From Candidatus Sumerlaeota bacterium (GTDB lineage: Bacteria; CG03; SLGR01), in the NCBI GenBank assembly GCA_007136585.1, contig SLGR01000098.1, positions 1 through 12,825 of the forward strand: 12,825 nt of DNA, written 5' to 3'. The notes below the pieces were generated by a model, which was not told the DNA's origin, did not search any database, and saw only the letters and a program-made list of their open reading frames with translations. A program made the position numbers and the translations under genes. Shown here in pieces: positions 6,315 to 12,825 of this stretch (position 1 is the first letter of the stretch; each line of letters starts with the position of its first letter).

Positions 6315-7496
6315 TCAGCCCAGGACTTTTATACCGGGAAGCTCGCGCCCTTCAAGGAACTTAAGGCTGGCGCCGCCCCCGGTCGATACGTGAGTAAAAT
6401 CCTCCCTGCTGAAACCCAGCCCGTTAATCGCAGCAACAGTATCACCGCCTCCGGCAATTGTTGAAGCGCCTGCGGCTGTTGCTCCCGCTATGGATTTAAG
6501 AACCGCTTTTGTTCCTTCGGAAAACTCAGAAATCTCAAAGACCCCCATGGGTCCGTTTAAAACAACTGTCCTGGTCTGCCTGATCTTGGAATCAAAGAGT
6601 TCTCTTGTTTTTTCTCCTATATCAACCCCCATAAGCTCATCGGGGATATCGGCCCCTTGTGTCTTGTCAATACTCCGGGGGGAATCTACCGAGTCAGAAA
6701 CAATATAATCGACAGGGAGAACAAGGTCTACACCCTTTTCTTCGGCTTTCTTTATTATCCTGCGGGCGGTCTCAACGTTTTCCGCGTCAAAAAGGGATCT
6801 CCCTATACTGTGCCCTTTTTCCTTCAGGAGAGTATAGGCCATACCTCCGCCTATGATTATTATGTCGGCCCGGTCAAGCATGAACTCTATCACGCCTATC
6901 TTGGTCTCAATCTTGGCTCCCCCAAGCACAAGGACCATGGGATGTTCCGGTTCAAGCCCCCGGGAAAGATATTTTATTTCCTTCTCCAGCAACCTCCCGG
7001 CAGCCGACTCGAGCAGGGAAGGAACCCCTACCATTGAAGCATGCTCCCTGTGAACCGTACCGAAAGCATCCTGCACAAACAGGTCGCCCAGGGAAGCCAG
7101 CTCGGAAGCAAAACCCGGATCGTTCTCTTTCTCTTTTGAAGTAAACCTCAGGTTCTCAAGAACCATAACTTCTCCGGGAGAAAGCTCCGATGCCATCCTT
7201 GAAGCAACTTCTCCTGAAGTCTCGGGGCAAAATATAACTTTCTTTCCGAGAAGCTCCGAAAGTCTCTCCGCCACGGGTTTCAGACTCAACGCGGGGTCAG
7301 GGGCTCCCTTAGGACGCCCCAGGTGGCTCATAAGGATAACGGCGGCCCCGCCATCAAGAAGCTCCTTTATGGTGGGCAGCGCCTCTCTTATCCTTGTATC
7401 GTCTCCTACCACGGAGTCTTTCACCGGGACATTGAAGTCACAGCGGAGAAGGACTTTCCGTCCGCTGCAGTTTATCTCACTAAGAGTTTTTACCAT
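6315..7496 (-). CDS. pgk: Phosphoglycerate kinase
   Basis: Cytosolic enzyme that makes ATP and 3-phosphoglycerate from 1,3-bisphosphoglycerate, and the reverse in gluconeogenesis. The 393 residues match the usual monomeric length, with no fusion to triosephosphate isomerase. Visible motifs: VLLRCDFNVPV (15-25, substrate Asp and Asn), SHLGRPKG (57-64), LRFTSKEKENDP, FVQDAFGTVHREHAS, VLGGAKIETKIGVI, LNGPMGVFE and the nucleotide-binding GGGDT (349-353). The gene begins 12 bases after gap and has no clear ribosome binding site, so it is probably translated by coupling. A weak hairpin GCTGA-GACGG-TCAGC overlaps its stop. No tpi follows; a tRNA does. Confidence 0.98.
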   Translation of the reverse strand: MVKTLSEINCSGRKVLLRCDFNVPVKDSVVGDDTRIREALPTIKELLDGGAAVILMSHLGRPKGAPDPALSLKPVAERLSELLGKKVIFCPETSGEVASRMASELSPGEVMVLENLRFTSKEKENDPGFASELASLGDLFVQDAFGTVHREHASMVGVPSLLESAAGRLLEKEIKYLSRGLEPEHPMVLVLGGAKIETKIGVIEFMLDRADIIIIGGGMAYTLLKEKGHSIGRSLFDAENVETARRIIKKAEEKGVDLVLPVDYIVSDSVDSPRSIDKTQGADIPDELMGVDIGEKTRELFDSKIRQTRTVVLNGPMGVFEISEFSEGTKAVLKSIAGATAAGASTIAGGGDTVAAINGLGFSREDFTHVSTGGGASLKFLEGRELPGIKVLG

Positions 7497-7508
7497 AACT
7501 GCGCGTAT

Positions 7509-8564
<1,056 letters not shown>

Positions 8565-8586
8565 TTACAGATTTATATTAAGCACT

Positions 8587-8614
8587 ATTTTAAGAAAAAA
8601 AAGTAACCTGTCAA
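8587..8614 (-). promoter_or_regulatory. Sigma70-type promoter of the gap-pgk operon
   Basis: Minus strand: perfect -35 TTGACA (8609-8614), 16-base spacer with eight Ts, and -10 TAAAAT (8587-8592, 5 of 6). RNA would start near 8579, leaving a leader of about 70 bases with a second SD-like AAAGGAG upstream of the one used by gap. It lies in the gap after the TPR gene, so gap-pgk is separable from the genes upstream. Confidence 0.72.
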
Positions 8615-8636
8615 ATAAAAACCCGGGAAAGTTACT
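8595..8636 (-). terminator. Possible intrinsic terminator of the PHP/TPR operon overlapping the gap promoter
   Basis: On the minus strand AGTAAC (8631-8636, spanning the TPR stop codon) can pair with GTTACT (8602-8607), followed directly by a run of eight Ts (8595-8602, one shared with the stem). The stem is only 6 bp and the loop 23 bases, so it is weak. The T-run is also the spacer of the gap promoter, and the -35 box lies in the loop. Confidence 0.35.
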
Positions 8637-9324
8637 CAGTTATAATTTCAGGGACTACTTCCGGTTCTTCCCGGGATGTATCCAGATCCTCAAGCCGCCC
8701 GCCCGCAAACTCAGCCCAGTAAGTGTCGGGGTGCCGGGCGCTTATCCTCCTGTATATCTCAACAGCCCTGCTTTTCCTGCCTGTAAGCTCAAGGGCTCTT
8801 GCCTCGCCGGCCAGAGCCTCCGGTTTCAGGTAATGCCTGTCCGGAACTTTCCTGTAATACCTGATCGCGTTTTCGTAATCATTTTTCTCTTCGAGAAGAT
8901 TACCCCGGGAAAGAATTATCTCCGGGGCTATCTCGCTTCCGGAATACCTTTCCGAAGCTTCGGAAAGCGCTTCATCGGCTTTTCCCAACTCCTCCATTTT
9001 ATAGTAGGAAAGCCCTTTAAGGTAAAGGGCATGGTCGCTTATGCCGCTTCTGGGATAAGAGTCTAATATCTCGCGGCAAAGCTGCGCGGACCTATCGTAA
9101 TTAAACCTTGAGAACTCCGTCTGCGCGGCGGAGAATAACCTTGCCGCCTCATTTCTCTGGCGCATTACGTCTCTTATAACCACCACGCTTAACCCCGCCA
9201 GGAGAAGCAAGGCCGCCGCTGATACCGCCGCGCCTTTCCTGTGCTCTCTTATGTACTTGAGAATTGAAAAGAAAGCGCTTCTCAGCGGGTCTTTCTTTAA
9301 CTCCTTCTTAACCCATCTTCTCAT
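8632..9324 (-). CDS. Membrane-anchored tetratricopeptide repeat protein
   Basis: 230 residues. A basic N-terminal stretch (1-30, MRRWVKKELKKDP onward) precedes one transmembrane helix at about 31-50 (GAAVSAAALLLLAGLSVVVI), with no lipobox or signal cleavage site. TPR-like helical pairs follow from about 57 to 213: FSRFNYDRSAQLCREILDSYP, ALYLKGLSYYKMEELGKADEAL, EKNDYENAIRYYRKVP and LELTGRKSRAVEIYRRISARHP. By the positive-inside rule the repeats would be periplasmic, as in YfgM-like proteins, where they act as protein-protein scaffolds. An acidic tail ends the protein. Its ATG overlaps the PHP gene's TGA by 4 bases. The specific partner is unknown; assignment to YfgM, BamD or another TPR group is not possible by eye. 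Confidence 0.75.
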   Translation of the reverse strand: MRRWVKKELKKDPLRSAFFSILKYIREHRKGAAVSAAALLLLAGLSVVVIRDVMRQRNEAARLFSAAQTEFSRFNYDRSAQLCREILDSYPRSGISDHALYLKGLSYYKMEELGKADEALSEASERYSGSEIAPEIILSRGNLLEEKNDYENAIRYYRKVPDRHYLKPEALAGEARALELTGRKSRAVEIYRRISARHPDTYWAEFAGGRLEDLDTSREEPEVVPEIITE

Positions 9325-9983
9325 ATTTTTTCCTGCCTTTTCACCCTGTTTAGAATCTCTCTTGAGTTACCCAGTAATGTCTCATAGTAATCTTTCTCCA
9401 ACCGGCACTGTTTAAGAACAGCGGAAACCTTCCTTTCATCGAGAAGGTCCTCCGGCGCGTGAGAATCGGTATTTAAAACCATTTTACACCCTGTTGCAGC
9501 AGCTTTTTCAGCCACATTCCGATTGCCGCGACAGTGACCGCGGCGTGTTGTAAGCTCAAGAAAGACCCCTTTCTCCGCAGCCATTTCGGACTCGCTTTCG
9601 GTTATGTCGCCCGGATGAGCAAGTATATCGCACCCGGCCTGTACGGCTTCCCTGTTTGTCCCGGGCGGCACCCTCTCGACCGGAGACTCGCCGTGCACCA
9701 CTACAAGCTCCGCGCCGAGCTGCCTGGCCCTGGAGATCATCTCGGCTATATCCCCGGGGGGGATATAAGTAAGCTCTACCCCAGCGATGACATGTATATC
9801 ATAGCTGCGGTTGAGTCTTTCGGCCCCGTATAGGGCCGATTCAATGAGAAACCCGAGGTTTGAGTAATCGGCATGATCGGTCAGAGCCACCGCCTCGCAA
9901 CCGTTCTTCATACACCGGTACACAAGCTCGGCCGGGCTGAGAACTCCGTCTGAAAAAAAAGTATGTGTATGCAGATCAATCAT
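9321..9983 (-). CDS. PHP-domain phosphoesterase (histidinol-phosphatase-like)
   Basis: A complete stand-alone PHP metal-dependent phosphoesterase domain of 220 residues. The expected metal ligands are present: HTH (His5, His7), Asp12 in SDG, His37 in TDHAD, Glu70 in AGVELT, His97 in VVHGE, His123 in AHPGD, and Asp173/His175 in NTDSHAP. PHP enzymes hydrolyse phosphoesters such as histidinol phosphate or nucleotide phosphates; the real substrate here is not visible, and no histidine gene is nearby. No signal peptide is seen, so it is probably cytosolic. The ATG follows AAGGGAT at good spacing. The 99 bases upstream show only weak promoter-like hexamers (a TATAAA near the start without a good -35). 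It is translationally coupled with the TPR gene. Confidence 0.85.
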   Translation of the reverse strand: MIDLHTHTFFSDGVLSPAELVYRCMKNGCEAVALTDHADYSNLGFLIESALYGAERLNRSYDIHVIAGVELTYIPPGDIAEMISRARQLGAELVVVHGESPVERVPPGTNREAVQAGCDILAHPGDITESESEMAAEKGVFLELTTRRGHCRGNRNVAEKAAATGCKMVLNTDSHAPEDLLDERKVSAVLKQCRLEKDYYETLLGNSREILNRVKRQEKI

Positions 9984-10082
9984 TATTATCCCTTTATACT
10001 TAAACAGGTATCCTTAAATAACGCAGGATATAGGTTAGCAAAATTTTATTGGTTTTTAAATCCCGCTTTCGCAACTGAAGGA

Positions 10083-10496
10083 TCACTCATCAGGGTAAAT
10101 CCTGGACCTAAGCTCCTTTTTCCGGGCCTGTTTTCTTTTTTCCTCAAGCATCTTTGCCTTAGCCCGGCGGGATCTCCTGCGTTTCCGGCGTCTTTTTTTC
10201 TCAATTCGCTTCCTTCTTTCAGACTCTTTACCCAGCCTTAACTCCTCTATCTTTTCCGCAAGAAGGCGCCTTGCCAGGTACCGGTTTAAAGTTCTCTTTC
10301 TCTCCCTGGAGCATTTAACCTCTATACCGGTGGGAAGGTGTTTAAGGTAAACGCAGTTTGAGCTTTTATCAGCCTTCTGCCCTCCGCTGCCGGAGGACCT
10401 TATAAATTTCTCGGTTATATCCTCTTCCTTTATTGAAAGGCTCTCCATCTTTTCAATGAGCCTTCTCTGTTTTGCCTTTGAAACTCCGAATATCAC
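10083..10496 (-). CDS. ArfB/MTRFR-like GGQ peptidyl-tRNA hydrolase (ribosome rescue release factor)
   Basis: The 137-residue protein has the RF-1 catalytic domain only: SSGSGGQKADKSSNCVYLKHLPTGIEVKC, with the GGQ at 38-40. This tripeptide triggers hydrolysis of peptidyl-tRNA. No codon-recognition domains of RF1/RF2 are present. From about residue 85 to the end it is highly basic (RRKRIEKKRRRKRRRSRRAK), longer and more charged than the E. coli ArfB tail that enters the empty mRNA channel. This suggests rescue of stalled ribosomes or release of nascent chains from split large subunits, as for MTRFR. The GTG start overlaps the fxsA TGA by 4 bases (GTGA) and no clear ribosome binding site precedes it, so coupling is likely. 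It is the last gene of its operon. Confidence 0.88.
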   Translation of the reverse strand: MIFGVSKAKQRRLIEKMESLSIKEEDITEKFIRSSGSGGQKADKSSNCVYLKHLPTGIEVKCSRERKRTLNRYLARRLLAEKIEELRLGKESERRKRIEKKRRRKRRRSRRAKAKMLEEKRKQARKKELRSRIYPDE

Positions 10497-10864
10497 AGGG
10501 GGTCCACATCTATGTACTCTCCGGGAGGAGAAGTTACGGGTTTCACCCGTTTTTTTATAAACCGTTTAATTATCCCCCGGGTACCGGGTATAAGAAGAAG
10601 AAAACCGGCGGTATCTGTTATAAAGCCCGGGGTAAGGAGAACGAGTCCTCCGGCAAGTATAAGAACCCCGTCAAACATTTCGTCCGCCGGCATAACCCCT
10701 GACTCCAACTGTCTTCGGATTTTTTCAAGTATACTGAACCCCTGTGACCTTGCGAGCGCGGCGCCGGCTATACCTGTTGATATTACAACAAGGACCGTAC
10801 TGATAACCCCTATTCTCCGGCCGGCCTCCAGGAGCAGTATAAGCTCCATAACCGGCAGGACCAT
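10493..10864 (-). CDS. fxsA: FxsA family cytoplasmic membrane protein
   Basis: 123 residues from the ATG at 10862-10864. FxsA signatures are seen: P..ELILLLEAGRRIGVISTVLVVISTGIAGAALARSQG, then a short polar segment with ADEMFDGVLILAGGLVLLTPGFITDTAGFLLLIPGTR. These predict about three to four membrane segments (5-20, 20-38, 64-82, 82-95) and a basic cytosolic tail. In E. coli the family member reduces phage T7 exclusion by F; its general role is unknown. The frame is open upstream, and an in-frame CTG at 10877-10879 would add LIFIF. That extension restores the hydrophobic N-terminus expected in the family and would overlap the terB-like TGA by 4 bases. So the true start may be non-ATG. It is followed by the ArfB-like gene with a 4-base overlap. 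Confidence 0.88.
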   Translation of the reverse strand: MVLPVMELILLLEAGRRIGVISTVLVVISTGIAGAALARSQGFSILEKIRRQLESGVMPADEMFDGVLILAGGLVLLTPGFITDTAGFLLLIPGTRGIIKRFIKKRVKPVTSPPGEYIDVDPL

Positions 10865-10875
10865 GAATATGAAAA

Positions 10876-11355
10876 TCAGGTAGACGAAGATACGTTCTCC
10901 TCCCGCATTACTTTCATCTTTGCCTCTATCATCTCCTTATGCGGTATCTTTAGAACTTTAGCGGTTCTGCGCGCGATATGGTCCTCGTATTTATGTATCC
11001 TTCCGTCCGAAAGTATTATCCGCCATATATTTTCCATGAACTCCCTTTTCTCCCCGGGGGAAAAACTGCGGTTTATGATATTCATAAACCTCCATTTATT
11101 CGTATCTTCGCGGAGTATACTCTCCCCTGTTTCAATGAGTTCGCGGGCCTGATCACCCTTTATTCTGAATTTATCGGTTAATATCCGGGTAATAAGCTCC
11201 CTTTCTCTCCGGGTAATATCGGTATCCGAGCAGGCGGTCTCAAGAAGGACCACGGAAGCCGCAACCTCCAGGTCCCGGCTTAAGGTTTCCCGGAGCTCAT
11301 CCTCCCTCGGAGGAGAACCGGAGCCGGTTATTTTTCTCAGTAAATCTATAAACAT
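10876..11355 (-). CDS. TerB-like (COG4103) helical protein
   Basis: 159 residues that read as a TerB/DjlA-type all-helical domain. DLEVAASVVLLETACSDTDITRREREL matches the 'vLLvevA.aDg...eE' first half, and FMENIWRIILSDGRIHKYEDHIARRTAKVLKI matches the 'LW.iaaADG.i...E..lir.va..L.i' second half. TerB domains are linked to tellurite and envelope-stress functions, and may bind metals through acidic residues; stand-alone COG4103 members have no defined job. No signal peptide or membrane segment is visible. The ATG lies 5 bases after the peptidase stop with only a weak AAAAAG as ribosome site, so it depends on the upstream gene. I infer a shared role with fxsA from position only. Confidence 0.78.
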   Translation of the reverse strand: MFIDLLRKITGSGSPPREDELRETLSRDLEVAASVVLLETACSDTDITRRERELITRILTDKFRIKGDQARELIETGESILREDTNKWRFMNIINRSFSPGEKREFMENIWRIILSDGRIHKYEDHIARRTAKVLKIPHKEMIEAKMKVMREENVSSST

Positions 11356-11360
11356 ACTTT

Positions 11361-12825
11361 TTACAGCTTTTCAAGATCCTCCTGATACCCTTCAAGAACT
11401 CTAAACCCCTGCTCCCAGAAACCCGGGGATGTTATATCATAACCTTCTGCTCCCAGTATATCAACCGGGGAGGCTGAACCGCCTGCGGAAAGGATCCTTT
11501 CAAACCCGGGAATAAAAGTGTCCGGGTTTTCCCTGTACCGGTTATACAGAACAAGAGAAAGAAGCTCGCCGAAACAGTAAGCGTAACAGTAGAAAGGGGT
11601 GCGTACAATATGGGGTATATATGCCCATTCATACCTGAAAAGCCTGTCTATATCCACGGAACCCGAGAACTGCTCCTCAAGCAATTCGAAATACGCGTCA
11701 GAGAGCTCTTCGGGAGTTACACCGTTTTCAAGTAACTCGTGAGCTTTAATCTCAAACTTTACAAAATAAGCCTGGCGGAGTATAGAGGCGTAAGACTCCT
11801 GAAGTTTCCCTGAGAGAAGCCTTTTTCGAAGCGCAGCCGAATCGGCATCTCTATACATCCGGTCAAAAACAATAAGTTCCGCAAATGTGGAGGCTGTTTC
11901 CGCCAGAGGCAGCCCGGCATGGTATACGCTGGGAGAAAGATTTCCGGCGTAAAGCCCGTGAATAGCATGCCCCAGCTCATGGGCAAGGGTCAGAAGATCG
12001 CGCGATGTCCCGGTATAATTAAGGAAAACATACGGGACAACTCCCGGGGCGCAGGAGGCGCAGAAGGCCCCAGGCTGTTTTACCGGTGACGGGTGGGTAT
12101 CAATATGATTTTTCTCTATAATCTTCAGCGCCCTTTTATGAAACCCCGGGGAAAATTCGCCAAAAGTCTTAAGAACCGTATCAAGGGCCTTCTCAAAAGA
12201 AACTTTTTTTTCCTTTTTCCCTGAAGGAGAATATATATCAAACCTCGGCAGTCTTTCCTGACCATCTTCCCCAGCCTTATACCCGAAATACCTTTTAAAG
12301 ATATGACGGTTTTTTCTGCAGGCATCCAGCAGGGCCTCAACCGCGCCATCCGGAACCCGGTTGAGCTTATTCCTCATCTGTATGGGAGAATCGTACCCTC
12401 TCAGCCCGGTCTCAAACCCCCAGTCCTTTACAACTGATCTGAATACACTGAAAAACTTATCAGTGTTATCGCGGTATTTTTCTAGAAGAACCGTGTACGC
12501 CGCTCTCCGGTTTTCAGGGACCGGAGAATAAACATACCTCATAAGTTCAGCCTGGGATCTGACCCGCCTGCCGCGCTTTCCCTCGGGACGGAAATCATAC
12601 TCAAACCCCGTCTCTATCAGCGCCCTCATATCTGTAAGCGGTTCTATACCGCAGGCGTCCTTGGCGTCAATTATCATCTCCTCTCTTTCGGATAAAGTAT
12701 GAGAAGCCATCTCCCGCATATTCTTCAAATGATCACTCATCTCCGGGCAGGCGCCAAAAAGTCGGAAGGCGTTTATATTATCCAGCGGGAGGCTGCGACC
12801 CGTCTTCCTTCCCATTACCCAGTGC
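11361..12825 (-). CDS. M3B family oligoendopeptidase (PepF-like), 5' end outside window
   Basis: Zinc metallopeptidase that cuts short peptides in the cytosol. The active site is TLAHELGHAIH: counting from the internal ATG at 12815, His279, Glu280 and His283, with the third zinc ligand Glu306 in PLAETASTFAE 23 residues later. The family substrate-loop signature PGAFCASC precedes it. Later conserved parts include AYFVKFEIKAHELLENG, YEWAYIPHIVRTPFYCYAYCFGELLSL and FLXAGGSASP-like LSAGGSASPVDILGAEGYD. The frame stays open past the ATG to the window edge (codons for HWV precede it), and PepF proteins are about 600 residues, so roughly the first fifth is missing. It appears to be the first visible gene of an operon with the TerB-like, FxsA and ArfB-like genes. 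Confidence 0.95.
   Translation of the reverse strand, partial: HWVMGRKTGRSLPLDNINAFRLFGACPEMSDHLKNMREMASHTLSEREEMIIDAKDACGIEPLTDMRALIETGFEYDFRPEGKRGRRVRSQAELMRYVYSPVPENRRAAYTVLLEKYRDNTDKFFSVFRSVVKDWGFETGLRGYDSPIQMRNKLNRVPDGAVEALLDACRKNRHIFKRYFGYKAGEDGQERLPRFDIYSPSGKKEKKVSFEKALDTVLKTFGEFSPGFHKRALKIIEKNHIDTHPSPVKQPGAFCASCAPGVVPYVFLNYTGTSRDLLTLAHELGHAIHGLYAGNLSPSVYHAGLPLAETASTFAELIVFDRMYRDADSAALRKRLLSGKLQESYASILRQAYFVKFEIKAHELLENGVTPEELSDAYFELLEEQFSGSVDIDRLFRYEWAYIPHIVRTPFYCYAYCFGELLSLVLYNRYRENPDTFIPGFERILSAGGSASPVDILGAEGYDITSPGFWEQGFRVLEGYQEDLEKL

Noticed and set aside
6299-6317. Hairpin GCTGA/TCAGC at the pgk stop as a terminator
   Set aside because: Only five pairs, no uninterrupted T-run after it, and the tRNA begins immediately downstream.
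9984-10082. Promoter for the PHP gene
   Set aside because: A TATAAA lies near the start codon and TTGCTA occurs upstream, but no pair has both good hexamers and good spacing.

Overview
The window looks like a chromosomal segment from an uncultivated, probably anaerobic bacterium. Thirteen of the fourteen protein genes and the single tRNA lie on the minus strand, and only the truncated aminotransferase at the left edge is on the plus strand. Genes are densely packed, with many 4-base stop/start overlaps, Shine-Dalgarno sites and sigma70-like promoters. The oxygen-independent homocysteine gene set (COG1900, NIL-ferredoxin, COG2122), a type IV pilus retraction ATPase and a PHP phosphoesterase beside a TPR membrane protein would fit a diderm candidate phylum such as Omnitrophota, or a deltaproteobacterial-type anaerobe. 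That placement is inference without any search. I see no phage, transposon, CRISPR or other obvious mobile signature, and there is no gene-free stretch of 300 bases or more.

Left end (1-1793): the C-terminus of a class I aspartate-type aminotransferase runs toward glnA, a type I-alpha glutamine synthetase. The convergent junction holds a 13-bp inverted repeat that may end glnA transcription. glnA has a clear TTGACA/17/TAAACT promoter and a leader of roughly 140 bases containing a perfect 16-base palindrome.

Middle left (1794-6113): a tightly packed minus-strand block runs pilT, a cyclic-nucleotide-binding/GAF-like sensor, a UPF0280/COG2122 protein, a COG1900 protein and a NIL-domain ferredoxin. 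The last three are the bacterial equivalents of the Methanosarcina proteins MA1715, MA1821 and MA1822, which take part in making homocysteine from aspartate semialdehyde and sulfide-level sulfur. A strong promoter inside the block can drive the last two genes separately, with an almost absent leader.

Middle right (6218-8614): gap and pgk form a glycolytic operon with its own promoter. A tRNA-Gly(GCC) with encoded CCA starts 22 bases after pgk and may be cut from the same transcript. The gap promoter overlaps a possible terminator hairpin of the gene upstream.

Right (8632-12825): a PHP-domain phosphoesterase and a membrane-anchored TPR protein overlap by 4 bases. Upstream is an M3B oligopeptidase (5' end outside the window), a TerB-like protein, an FxsA-like membrane protein and an ArfB-like GGQ release factor with a very basic tail. 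These four read as one operon, possibly linking peptide turnover, envelope functions and ribosome rescue; this link is inference from proximity only.
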